Source: Pisolithus tinctorius (lineage: Eukaryota > Basidiomycota > Agaricomycetes > Boletales > Pisolithaceae). Taken from it: a stretch of 64,000 nucleotides of DNA. A program made the translations under genes and the position numbers. The DNA is taken from contig JANFAH010000005.1 of assembly GCA_024663395.1 (NCBI GenBank), positions 2,356,001-2,420,000 of the forward strand, read 5' to 3'. Positions 11,423-22,844 of this stretch are shown here, one piece after another. The first letter of the stretch is position 1, and the number at the start of each line of letters is the position of its first letter. A model generated the notes under the pieces. The model made no database searches. It saw nothing but the letters and a program-made list of their open reading frames with translations, and was not told the DNA's origin.

Positions 11423-13264
11423 GATTTTAGCGATTAGCCCATAGCCGCTCTCTCTCTTTAAGTATGTTTTCGGGGTGTCTCCAACCATCCAAAAGCCGGC
11501 TACATAAAGCTTCATTGGGTAGCAAATTGCTGGAGGACAACATGATTTAGTGGCGGGCAGAGACGGGTGCTAAGCGCATGATTACTCCCTCCCAATTAGT
11601 GAGCATCCAAAGACGAGTATTTGGAGGGAATTTCTAGGTATTCCCAAGCATTCGTGATGACTGTGTGACATCACCGTACGGAGGGCAATGTACCTGGAGT
11701 CCAAGGACAGTTGTGCTAAATGCCTCGGTGTCGGAGACGCCTAGTTATCTTCATGTCGTACGGATGCTGCCTTGCATCTGGTCTTGCCAGCTAGGGCTGC
11801 CACGAGGGTGAAAATAACTCAGGATAGCCCTATAGTTCCGGCCAATAATTGAATGGGATGTTGTGCCTCTGCGTGGAGATTGCTTTGGTCCGGTCAGTCA
11901 CCGGTAAAATTGCAGCGCCGGCGGATATCGCTAAGGGATGCCAGCCAAGGAGGGGGTAAGTTGGATGGGAGGTTCTCGATCGGTAATGGGCTATCTGATC
12001 TGAAGTCTTGCTCTCCTTGTGCGGCAAAGGGGTTGGGTGGGTCAGTGGTGGGCAGAGGGTTGTGGAGAGTTGTATAGTATAAAAAAAAAAAGAGCTTGGT
12101 CCGTAAGAGCAGTGGCTAAAACATGAAATTTGACTTAGCGCTGCAACCGCCGACTTTGTTTTGGAAAGCTTACTATTACCTCAAGTTGTTATACGACCTT
12201 CCGGTCGTCCTCCACGGCTCAATTGCGACAGAATGACGAACTGATGAAACCCAGACGACCCACAGATAGCTGAAGGGTTACTGAGAAGAGGATCCCAGGT
12301 ATGTCTAGGATGTTTGTCTCTGTCACAGCAAATGCTGAACAGTGATCTGTCTGATTAGACACCTCATCTCATCCACCCACACGTTCATACTAATCAAGCG
12401 ATTCCCCCCCTGGAAGGAGGTTTACGAAAAACCCCTAGGTTACCGACTCAGGGAGTCAATTTACTAGGCGAAAAAAGGTCAGGCTTCCTAGCGCCTAAAC
12501 CAATAACTGGGAGGATCGCCGGATTCCAAAACCGTGAGTGGTTTCCCCTCCCCCTCATAAAGCCTACATTAGATGCTTGCAGCGAGAATGGTTCGCCTGG
12601 TATCGAATCGTGGCGATGAGCTCTCGCAGCCACAGTATGCAACTGAAAAAAAGCAAGGAAAAAACCTCATCTCCTTAGTGTGGTAGCCCTGCAGCAGTGG
12701 CGGCGAGCCAGTTAGCCATACAAGGTAACAGAAAGGCGAATGGCTGCCGAAGGGCAGTCTCGTTGGACTTTCCCTTTGTCACAGTTCTCGCCTCGTTGAT
12801 TTAGCCCTTCATCGAATCACCGGTTGCACGAAAGTACTGGCACAATACAGATATTCGATCTTCGTTTTATTTGGGGTCAACGATCAATCGACAAATACAT
12901 CCCCAAACGCAACCTTACCTGAATCGGTCACTGCTGAAGGTAGTTTGGGCGAGCCCCATTTTTTGTCCGTTGCATAGTCTCGTCCGCATAGGCGTTGCAG
13001 TTCAAGGAAAAATGGCCATTCCAGCTGAAATAGATCTTACCGATGTCCACATGAAGCCAGGGCGAATTCGTCGCAGGTCCTTTGTGCCATCGGAGGAAGC
13101 AGATCATTTCCAAGCACGTACTTTTTCAATAAAAGAATTAGTCGTCTGTCCGACTGCTTGTGTAGAGGATCGAGTCCAGAAAGTCGATGTTGGGATCGCC
13201 AGGTTCTTGGGAAGGGTGACTCGAATCTACGACGCGTCCGCTGTTGGGCTTTCGTGAGTCAACG

Positions 13265-13385
13265 TTTAACCTTGGATCTCCATGCACGCTTATAGCATGA
13301 AAAATCTCTCCTAGAATGAGAACTACATCATGTGTATAGACTCTTCGCTTGCAAAATATATGATGCAGGCCAAGCAAGCGGCTGT
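13265..13385 (-). promoter_or_regulatory. conserved TATA-containing block of subfamily I units (copy A)
   Basis: On the minus strand a run like tctataNacatgatgtag followed by ttctcattctag recurs in all four subfamily I units (also about 16,500-16,620, 27,355-27,470 and 32,405-32,530). It sits about 1.8-2.4 kb upstream of the zinc-finger start and looks like a core promoter plus leader, but the transcript it would drive is unidentified. Confidence 0.4.
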
Positions 13386-13915
13386 GTTGAAAATTTAGAG
13401 GGTCCGACCTGGTCCGACGTTTCGCTCTCCAAATCTCGAACGTGGTCCGCCAAGCGACAAGCAGCTCTGAATAGCTCCGCAAAGTTCGGAAGATGAAACG
13501 TTCTGGAAAGCCGCCAGCTGACAGTGAAACCCAATTGCAAGAACAACTCGGACAGCACAATCGAGCCCTTTTGATATCGCACAACAAAATTTGCCTTCAA
13601 TGGGCACAAAGAGGACTGATACTCATGACACCATATGGAGTCTTGAACAGAGGGTTCCAGTACTAGGTTTGAAGAAAGACGAAGTTTTGAAGAGCGAACA
13701 TTATCGACAATAGATATACAGGCACGGTCTAACAGTTCAACGGATAAAGTCATACTTAAAAAGTACTGTGCAGATCCCGCAGATCAATTGTACTGTACAA
13801 CACGTTTACGATTGAAGGCTAGCAGATCACAGAACTAGACTAGTCGCCGTCAACTATACCTCCAGTCTGCAACTCACGCACTCTCTGCAGACCACAAGTT
13901 AAAAGTTTTGTCGTA

Positions 13916-16900
13916 GACCTTGTAAAGAGGTTGATGCCCCGAAGCTTGGTGCCCGTGAGTGTTTTATTTCATACATATGTATAACGGCATATTTTGCTAT
14001 ATGTGTATGTCCATACCTTGTCGGAATCAGTCAAGCGTTACTCAAGTAGGTGAGACTATATCATCAGCAGACGGTCAACCGAGACCTTTTCACAGGCGTG
14101 TGTCGCAAGCGACGATTAGCATTATTCCCCACCCTTGATAACGCCTAGTGACCGGTATTCCTGCCGTGATCCAAATGGACTTCTCTGATATGGCGGATCA
14201 AGTTGTTCCTCAAAACCGACAGGTTGCACCCTATCCAAGCGCAGGTGATGTAGGCAGACCGATTCACATCCCGAACGTCATGCGTGATGCGAAAATGTTC
14301 TGGAGCGCTGGCACAATTAACGGGCACGCGGCATGCCGTGATCGTGCGGTTGGAGTTTGGGTATCCACAAGGAACGGGAGGACACACCGCGTACTGATTC
14401 GCAGACGACGGTTGGGGCGGAGGCGTCTCCTGTCAATAGTGAATAACAGCTAAACGAAAGGGGGATCACGGTCCTACATTTTGCTTGGTTCGCATGTAGG
14501 TATTACCTACGGCGCCTTGCAACGCATAGTTTCGTCTGTATCGTGGTTAAGCAACAGGAGGTGGTACGAAACAAGGATGACCCACGGGTTAATTGGGCCA
14601 TGGTAATGTTCCGGGCCACTCTGTCCCTCAGGAGATGGCATGGTGTTTTGGCGACTTGGACCATAGCTACAATCGTCTTTAAGTAATTTTTTTGGGATAC
14701 CTCCAAGTAACCAAAACTCGCCTAAGTAAGTCTCCACAGGGTAGTGAATTTCTGGAGGACGTCATTACCCAGTGGCCGGCAAGGACGGGTTTTACGCGTC
14801 CATTTGCTCCGTTCCAAATAATGGCACATCCCAGGATGATGCCTTGGAGGAAGATTCTAGATACCCAGGCATGGGTAATGTCTGGGACGACCGCCTGTGG
14901 AGGGCGATGAGCCTTGGAGTCCGAGGACAGTCGTACAAAAAGCCTCGGTGTTGGAGATGCCTGGTTATCCTCGTGTCGTATAGACGTCGTCTTGCATCTG
15001 GTCTTGCCAACGGAGGACGCTACGAGGGAGAAAAAAAAAACACCCAGGATAGTCACCATAGTTTCAAATTGAATGGAATTTCGTGCCTTTACGTGCAAGC
15101 TGCTTTGTTCCGGTCGGTCAAGCGAACGGAGGACAAACGTTTACACCGGTAAAATTACACTGCCGATGAGCATTTGTTAACGATGCCGGCCGAGGAAGGG
15201 GGATGGGGTAGGAGGGGTTCTCGATCGGTAGTGGCGTATCTAGCCGTGAAGTCTTACCCTCCTTGGATTTCGAGATAATACAGAGATCGCGTTTCTGTCT
15301 GACATGGGATTAGATGCGTCAGTGGTGGGTGGAGGGTTATGGAGGGTTTTGTGGCGAAAAAAAGAGCTTGGTCTGTAGGAACAGTGAGTAAAAGATGGAT
15401 TTGTTTGGTAAGTCCACTATTACCTGAATCTGTTGGATGACCTCCTGGCTGTCCTCCACGGCTCAATTGCGACCGAACGACGGACTGGCGAAACCCAGAC
15501 AACCCACAAATAACTGAAGGGTTACTGGGGAGAGGGGGATGTCCAGCAATTTTTTTTCTGTCATAGTAAGCGCTGAACAGTGACCTGTCTGGTTGAGACG
15601 CGTCATCTCATCTCATCTACCCACAATTTCGTTCTGATCAAACGATTCCTCCATCCTTCCATCCCTCCTGACGGGATGTTTAGGAAAAACCCCTAGGTTG
15701 CCAACCCAGGGAGTCAATTCATCAAGCGAAAGATGCCAGACTTCCTAGCGGCCAATCCAGCTACGGGAAGGTTCGTTGGGTTCAAAACCGTGAGTGGTTG
15801 CTCCGTTCCCTGTCATTAAGCCTACATTGGACGTTTGCAGTGGAAAAGATTCGCCTGATAACGAATCGCGACGATGATCCTCGCCGCAGCGACAGTACGC
15901 AACCAGCACAGGCCAAAGACGTCTCATCTCTTTAATGTGGTAGCCCTGTAACGGTGGCGACAAGCCAGTTAGCCATACAAGGTAACAGACAGGCGAGTCC
16001 GAGTGGCCGCCAAAGGGCTGTCTTGTGGGACTTCCGCTCTGTCACCCTTCTCGCCTGCTAGATTAGCCCTTCATCGACTCATCGGTTACCCAAAGGGACT
16101 GGTACGAAGCAGATATTCGATCTTCGTTTCACTTGGGGTCAACGATCGATCAGATACATCTCGAAACATAATCTTACCTGAATCGGTCAGTGTGGGCGAT
16201 CCCCATCTTTGCTGCTACATAATCTCGCCCACACAGGCGTCATAGTTCATTCCTACCAAAACAGATCTTGCAGCTGTCGACATGAAGGCGGGGAGAATTC
16301 GTCGCTTGCATCGTTGGAGGAAGAAGATCCTGTTCAAAACGCATACCTTTGCAAAAGCATAAACAGATTAGTCGTCCATCCAACTGCTTGTATAGAGAGG
16401 ATCGAGTGCAAAAGGTCGATTTCAAATGGGACTTCCAGGTTTCCAGGAAGCATGAACTTGGAGTCTGCGAGGTGTCTGACGTTGGGCTGGTATTTGAACG
16501 AGTTGTGAGTAAACCCTGGATGTCCATGCACGCTCATGACATGAAAACTCCCTGCCAGAATGAGAAACTACATCATGTTTAAAGCCCTCACTTGCGAAAT
16601 ATATATGCAGGCTAAGTTGGCGCTGGGTTGAAAATTTTAGAGGGTCCGACGTTTCGCTCTCCAAAATCTCGAGCATAGTCCGCTGAGCGGACAAGCGACT
16701 TTGAATAACTCCGCAAAATTCGGAAGATGAACATCCTAAAGTTTGAACCCACTACACAGCGAAAGCCAATTGCAAGAGCAACACGGACGACGCAGTCGAA
16801 TCCTTTTTCAAAGCGAGATTTACCCTGGGCAGGCACGCGAGAGCTGATTCGGGGTCCATGGCATCTACGGACAGAGCGTTCAAGTACTAGATTTGAAGAA

Positions 16901-17135
16901 GGGGCTTTATTATATGACGTGGATTCGAGACAGCATATTGTGAATCATACGAATCAATACTATCCGGGAACGGTCTAACAATCCGGTGAACGGATCATAC
17001 GTAAGGAGTAACTACTATGTGAACTCGATTGCTCGAATGTGTTGGACCGAAACCTACAACTGTGAAACGCGTTTACGATTGAACACTAGCAGATCGCGAA
17101 ACTTTTAACTGGTATTCTGCGTGAGCTACAGACTC
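13916..17135 (-). repeat. array unit B (subfamily I)
   Basis: Near-complete second copy of unit A, offset 3,194 bp, alignable throughout: leader block, zinc-finger exons, CT-rich stretch near 15,650, the aaaacccctaggtt block and the TATA block. Confidence 0.8.
14145..14641 (-). CDS. small three-exon C2H2 zinc-finger protein, subfamily I member B
   Basis: Exons 14641-14586, 14535-14511 (25 nt) and 14429-14145 join to 121 residues; introns are 50 and 81 nt (donors gtgggt and gtaggt, acceptors tacag and gacag). Exon 1 ends EHYHGPINP, the micro-exon reads NYALQGA, and exon 3 starts ETPPPQP and carries CPPVPCGYPNSN, then NCASAPEHF. The finger is C-x4-C-x11-H-x4-H (CAWIGC...RHIREVH), followed by LDHGRNTGH. 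The same micro-exon, phases and spacing as in A and C argue for a maintained gene. Start codon choice rests on the conserved ATG shared with A and C (context aacaccATGCC). Paralogue divergence is substantial, so this is not a recent copy. Role unknown; a DNA- or RNA-binding accessory function is only a guess. Confidence 0.7.
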
Positions 17136-17210
17136 GAAGTGGCGTCTGCTGAAGATGTACTCACATCCGGACTGACACCTCGATCGATGAGACATCTCCA
17201 CCTCAACTAA

Positions 17211-17787
17211 TCAGGCACTGGAAGTGCGTTGTCCACGTTCTTTCTCGGAGGTATGGATGGCAGATTTCCTCTTGTGTCCAAGGTGTCTTTCACGAATATG
17301 GCGGATAAAATTGTGTCGCACAACTTCTGTGGAACATCCTTCCCACTGGCAGAGAATTACCTCATCACGGGACTTCTTTGTTATTCTGTGGACGATAAAA
17401 TGGTCTGCAGCCGTGGCATAGGTGACCTCTTGCAAACAGCATTGCCCATCTGGACCAGGATAGAGGCACTTTGTTGGCGGGCAGTTGATATACTTATTAA
17501 TACGAGGCTACATGGACACATGGCGTGAGCGACAGGTCACGATTGTAAATGAAGCGAGTGTTGCTTACTTTCTTTTGAGGCACTGTACTGGGGTTCGTTT
17601 GGAACGTTTTGTCGCCCACCTTTAATGTATTTGAGTAATGGTAACGTGTTTAAGCCTGTACTTCACGCACTTTAGCCAGTTCCGTAGCTACACCCATAAT
17701 GTTACTACCAGGTGCGCAGGACGCGTTGGGATGATGTTGAATCTGACGATTGGAATGCCGGCCAGGAAGAGAGGTCAGCCCAGGCAT
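17211..17787 (-). CDS. C2H2 zinc-finger gene, subfamily II member E (5' end uncertain)
   Basis: The last exon (about 17,506-17,211) is preceded by a canonical intron (gtaagcaacac...catgtag) and encodes INCPPTKCLYPGPDG, then the finger C-x4-C-x11-H-x4-H (CQWEGC...RHIRERH) with LGHKRKSAIHTSEKE after it. A short preceding exon ending QKK| is homologous in position to one in member H. A candidate start (cgccATGCCTGGG) at 17787 aligns with the start of H, but the first donor is altered compared with H and I could not find a fully phased exon 1-exon 2 join. It is therefore either a gene with an exon I missed or a copy that has lost its first splice donor. Function unknown. Confidence 0.5.
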
Positions 17788-20401
17788 GGCGGGACCGATG
17801 CTACCTACCCCGTTGCAACATTCCAAAAAATTGACGTTTGTTCCATAAATTGTGTAGACGACCGACTGAGATGTACTGTGAGCTGCACGGCATACATTGT
17901 ATACCGGGTGTTACATACAATTTGGTTTGGTGCCAAGGTGTACCCAGCACTGGTCGAATACGGCTGCTCGACGAATCCTGTCCGATTGTCGACATACTTG
18001 TCAGGGTTCAAAAACAGGTCAGTCGAAATTAATGGCTCACCTGAGTGACACGGTAGTGATGAACCGTCTGACACCTCGTCCTTTCCTCGAAAAGCAGGGT
18101 GTACTGCGTTGAGGCCCGGTTTCTATGCGAATACTGAGCAACCACTTGATGCTCTACTCAAGAAAACGCACGAGTTGGGCCGGCCGCAGCTCAGGAGCAT
18201 TATTGAGCGTGTAAGACCGACTTGGCACACGTGTCAGGGCCGAGGAAAAAGCAGACAGGTAAGACGTACGGGTTGAAAACCTCTGCATGCACGGGCGGAT
18301 TAGGGTGGGGATTCATTTTTTACTTCAGGAACGTGTCCTAGCCTCCCTTTTCCCGTCCTTTTATATGTGCCAGACCATACCAACTGAACTCCTTGGGTAG
18401 GCGCCACTGGAGGGGTCTTAAGTGGGGACGAGGGAAGGCGGAATAGGGGGCCCTCCATCTACGTACGAATTTCGCTCAAAGCGGTCCTAGCAAGTAATCA
18501 TCTTCCCTCGTGCCAGGAAAGGAACCAGCGGCGCATCTGATGATAGGCAGAAGGCTTAGGTATCTTCAGTACGTATGCAGATTCCGAATAACAAGGCGTG
18601 GCAATTTCATGACATGAGCGCCGTCGACGGAGAGTATGGGTGAGTTTTCTAAAGGTTTGGTGCCGTGACGATGGATTATCTCTCGATATCGGGAGATCTG
18701 CATAAGGAGGGTCCATGACACACATTGCTGTAATGGGGCGCATGGCTACATTCCGGTCGTGGACCAGGGCAGATGACTACCTTTCCATCCGTTTTCGGGG
18801 TGTTTCAAAATCCAAACGTCAAGCGAAATGAACGACAACGTTGGTAGAGGCTCTGTGGATTGCATAGACTCCATTGGCTGGTCGGATCGCGTCACTATGT
18901 GCCGAGCCATTCGAATACGAGGGCCATACTAATCTGGCGCCATTGCCAATAGATGCTGTATCAGCGGGGCCGCAGTACTCATGCGTATCCAGCGTACGAG
19001 AGAAGAGAGTTGCAGAGGCGTACACCAGTGCACAGATCGACCCGTACCCAGGTTCCTAGTGATTTGAAGTGTTATGCGGAAGTGGCGGTTGTCTGTATAA
19101 GCCTACAAATGACTGTCTTCCATCGAGACTATGGTTTGCCTATGAAGGGAGACTATAAACCTACCTTTCAAAAATCAATTTTGTCTGACAGTCTAACGGA
19201 GTCCGGTGACCCTGAATGAATCTGTGTGAGAATATTCAGGCCGCCGCTTTCCAGGAAATGTCAACCGAATTCTGATAAGTTCGATTCCATTTAGCGTGCC
19301 AATCATCAAGTCGCTCTTTGCTTGCGTGCTTGGAACTGTGGTTCCGGTACTTCAAGTGACTATTCGCCCTGCCACGATTCTGCCTGTTTCATCCACCCCT
19401 TACATGGAAGTGCCAGCGCAGCAGACGTTGGATCTTTTGGGGTTATGTAATCGAAATCAACGATTGGCGACTGCTTTTCGTGATGCGCTGAACTTACTTT
19501 CTTGAACCATTTGCTGGTGCATATAAGCCACACCTTTGTCACGAAATTTCTCTCTCGGAATGACGTTCTTTGCTGAAAGGTGGTCTTTTTTGCTGCAGGA
19601 ATCATTACAAGTGTCGAAGGCAAATCTATTGCACGTCATAAGTCGTTTTTCGCCGAATCCCTGGACAGAAGAATATCTTGCAGAAGCATAAGCACATCAA
19701 CCGTATGGTTGGGACCACACTGGCAAAATGATATACATAAGAGGGTCCCACTGGTGATCCTCATGAGCGAGTATAGCCGTCATTCCCGAATATTCGCACC
19801 GGGTCTATGGTATGTGAAGGTCCATTTGTTAGAATGGGGACTGCACCATGTGTACGAGCTGTCGAAAACGATTAGAGAATGCCAATAGCCGTAGGCCCGG
19901 CCGACGTATCCCGGAAAGTCAATCGATTTTGAAGGTTGGTAATTCAGACGACGCCGGATACATAATGAATAGCAACCTTCTAACGGAAGTGTCCCAGAAC
20001 CCTCCAGTCTAGGCGGACATCACTGTAAGTTGAAGGAGGATAGTCCCATTCAGTGGTGTCGAAGAATCGAAGCAGGCATGAATTGACAAGGGTATATGCG
20101 AATCTCTGGGTGTATAGGACTTGACGCAGTCAGTAGGGTATAAAGAATACTATCCTTCAGCTAAAATTCATTGAATATTTAGCTGCAGGATGCGTGTACC
20201 AGTTTATGTCACTACAAAACCTGACAGTTTTCAGATGACCGCATCTTTCCTAATTCGTGCTCTGAGAAATGCGTCAGCATCGAGTTCTGTGACTACTTAT
20301 CATACACATCCAAGCTGATTGTTTCCATTAACGAGGTCATCTATATCTCACCAGATCTTATGCACATTCCTTCAGGGCGGCTTTGAGTATGTCTTCCTCG
20401 A

Positions 20402-20417
20402 CCCCCCCCCCCCCCCG
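20402..20417 (+). repeat. poly-C tract
   Basis: An uninterrupted run of about 15-16 C residues, exceptional in this window. It is length-unstable by nature and a likely site of polymorphism or sequencing error. No coding role is supported. Confidence 0.8.
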
Positions 20418-20660
20418 GAGCAGTGGAGGGCCGAATCCCTTATATATTCGAGGCGGGGTCCGCATCTGCACCTTGACGGTGGTATCTTGTTCGCGAGCAG
20501 TTCGCAGACTTACCTGTGAATATGTCCTTAACAAATGTGGCGTAAATCCAGCTGCAATAATGAATAAAGCAAAAGTTACTTACATCGTTTGGGTAATACT
20601 TCATTGGCTTCACGCATCATAGCTACTCTCCTTTGTTGTACTTCATCACTACTGGCCTCA

Positions 20661-21612
20661 TTGCGCGACTTTTGCAGTACTGCTCCTGCGCAACTTTTTA
20701 TACTACCCCTGCATAATTTTTAACACAGCCACCTTGCACCACTTTGTACTAGCTAGGAGGGCAGATAAAATAGATAAACGTAGGCAGGACGTGAACACAG
20801 TTCGTCGGCACCCTCCCCAGTCATCCCGCCCAATCCATGAGGCCGTGATTACAGATTAATCTATACGAAGTATACTAGGCACGAGGATGAGTAACGTAAA
20901 GAAGAGGGTTAAGTGTGCGTGCTCACCTCAGTCGCGCGCGAGTAGCGACAACGTCTGAGGTGACGAATCTACTGTGCGAGACTAAGTACTGTAGGTATTA
21001 CAATACTGAAACCTGCGGATGTTGAATCCGCAATTTACATGACAAGGGCGGTCTGTTCGAGACGCGCTACATTCTTTGTAAGTAATGAGAAACGCGCACA
21101 TAAGTGCGAGACACAATGAATACAATAGGCGCAAGGGCGCGAAAGTTAATTGCGCAGTTAATGGTAATGTAAAGTGTGAAAACCTTAAAATGGAAAGTAA
21201 TTCTCATGGCTCGGAGCGGACGCGTTCGGAAAGGACTACGTACGACTTGCCAAATCTAACACGTGATGCCCCACAGGGCCCGCTCGAACGCTCGACCCCC
21301 TCCCCTGCCCCTCCCGGCTGGTGGCGGGATTGCTCCTTCGGGAAATTCCCACGGCATTGCCACCTGCAAATTCATGTGACCGCACTCCGCGCCACAAGTC
21401 ATCACTGGCCTAGCGAATTTGGGCCCGTTTCTTGGCAAATACCCATTATTACATGGGTTATGTGCAGTAGCATCGAAACGAGTCCCGAGGAACGGGCGAG
21501 GAGTGCGTGTAGCCCTGACTCGCTCGCTCCCCCGTGCACGTGCCCTGCTTAGTCAGTAGCTGTGAGCACAGCCACCTGCAAATTTTCTGTGCATTATGCA
21601 AAAGTCGCGCAA
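20661..21612. mobile_element. non-autonomous inverted-repeat DNA element (952 bp) with 3-bp target duplication
   Basis: Perfect 16-bp terminal inverted repeats TTGCGCGACTTTTGCA at 20661-20676 and, inverted, 21597-21612. They are flanked on both sides by TCA (20658-20660 and 21613-21615), consistent with a 3-bp target-site duplication. Subterminal direct copies of CACAGCCACCT(T)GCA lie at about 20,724 and 21,567, another feature of transposase-bound ends. Internally there is a hairpin-capable TCACCTCAG...CTGAGGTGA. The only sizeable internal frame (21085-21552) has no transposase features, so the element is non-autonomous. A 3-bp duplication is compatible with Harbinger-like or similar elements, though TCA is not the usual Harbinger target. 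It sits at the junction of array units E and F. Confidence 0.75.
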
Positions 21613-21974
21613 TCAGCTGTTTTATTTTTGTTTGTTTAATGTTACAGATGCAGCGTCATAGTGTACAGTTCAACGCTATGGAGAGGTGTTGTAAGTGACC
21701 GAGCGTGAACGGCCATCATCACTGACATCAACCACCAAACGGCGTGCGCCGCTGTCCATGTTCATTTCGACCTGAGATCGGTGCAAGTCGCTCGTCATGA
21801 TTCAAGTAGGGGCAATAAGTCAGCCACACCCCATAAGAGCAATGATTCCCAATCTAGTTGGCCCGGCTCTTTCGGTCCCGCAAAAACTCGGGGGACGAAA
21901 CAACTTTCGGACCTGAACCAGGATGCGTCCAGGAATAACCACAATGCAACCCGCTGCCACACATATCCGCCTCA

Positions 21975-22124
21975 GAGTGAATGCCATAAAGTATCAGAAA
22001 CCAGAAAGGTGTCTGAAATATATAAGTGAAAGCAGAGGAAGGAGTACCGGAGTGAATGTCATAAAGTATCTTAAACCGGAAAGGTGTCTGGAATATGTAT
22101 GTGCAAGCAGAGGGAGGAGTACCT
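21975..22124. repeat. two tandem copies of a 75-bp sequence
   Basis: The segment beginning gagtgaatgccataaagtat is repeated 75 bp later (gagtgaatgtcataaagtat) with about ten differences; both copies end aggagtacc. It lies between the element end and the zinc-finger stop codon of unit F. Confidence 0.85.
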
Positions 22125-22347
22125 CTAAAGATTGTATGGTATGGGTGAGGGTAAACATGACTTATCCGATATCCATGAGAACTGCGGACATATGAAGACA
22201 TCACCTTGTCAGGCAATGTGCAGATTCACCGGAGCTCTGAGCTGATCTGCGCCATACGTGTTCGTTGGCTTGTTTACAGTACCGTAGTTTCGCTGGCAAA
22301 GTATGCAAGTCAGACGAGAAGCTGAGTAGTCGGAACAACTATGATGC

Positions 22348-22808
22348 TCATGAATGTCCGCCTCCACGCCTGTGACCAAGGTGGGACTCCTGGATATGCC
22401 TAAATATGTTATGTCGGCTTATCCACTTCGGGCACCCGTCCCACAGACAGGGAGCGTATTGGTCGTGTTCGTTTTGCGGCTTTGCATACACCCCGTGCTC
22501 GGATCGCATATGGGCGGGAAGAGATTGACAGGTAACAACCTGCCAACATAACCTGTCGTGTGATACGGGGTAGAAGCAGAATTTTTCAGGGCAGCTCTGT
22601 GTCTAAAAAGAAAGAAAAGAAAAGGATACGTTGGTGGCTAAGGTCTCCAAAGCATGTGAAAATATACTCTTTCGTCTTGCTCTTGCAAGGCGACAGCGAC
22701 GGTCGGCGGGCTACACCGTGGCGTCACCAATGGAATGACATATGAGATGAAAATGACACACATGTTTCCAGGTCCCCCGTAGTGTTCGAGGTTTTGCGAA
22801 GTTGACAT
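22348..22808 (-). CDS. small three-exon C2H2 zinc-finger protein, subfamily III member F
   Basis: Exons 22808-22762, 22710-22668 and 22602-22348 join to 114 residues with the same phases (2, 0) as subfamily I. Introns are 51 nt (gtgtgt...gtgtag) and 65 nt (gtatat...tttttag with a strong pyrimidine tract). Exon 1 encodes MSTSQNLEHYGGPGN, clearly the counterpart of the EHYDGPINP exon. Exon 3 has CPEKFCFYPVSHDRLC, then VTCQSLPAHMRSEH, and the finger C-x4-C-x11-H-x4-H (CLWDGC...RHIQESH) before LGHRRGGGHS and TGA. The last exon has no internal ATG near its start, so a start-to-stop ORF scan misses it. A TATA box (22835-22844) lies 27-36 nt upstream of the start. This is the best-looking member. 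Function unknown. Confidence 0.72.
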
Positions 22809-22834
22809 CGTTGGTGATACCTCGTTTACTCGCC

Positions 22835-22844
22835 GTTTTATAAA
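22835..22844 (-). promoter_or_regulatory. TATA box of zinc-finger gene F
   Basis: Minus-strand TTTATAAAAC located 27-36 nt upstream of the member F start codon. Members A, B and C have an ACTTAA(A)G-type element at nearly the same distance (about 33-44 nt). Confidence 0.5.

Larger units (their letters stand above)
10690..13915 (-). repeat. array unit A (subfamily I)
   Basis: Begins at ccccgaagcttggtg (about 10,700), a block repeated at the start of unit B. It contains the zinc-finger gene at its low end and about 2.4 kb of conserved non-annotated sequence upstream of that gene. Confidence 0.75.
17190..20640 (-). repeat. array unit E (subfamily II)
   Basis: Matches unit H over the zinc-finger exon and the 18,360-18,480 block (ccagaccat... 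against 34,040), and its upper part (about 19,400-20,640) matches the remnant at 27,600-28,690. Confidence 0.65.

Noticed and set aside
13328..13753. 141-codon minus-strand frame in unit A as a separate gene
   Set aside because: The homologous frame in units B and C is interrupted and shifts; similarity there is at the nucleotide level only.
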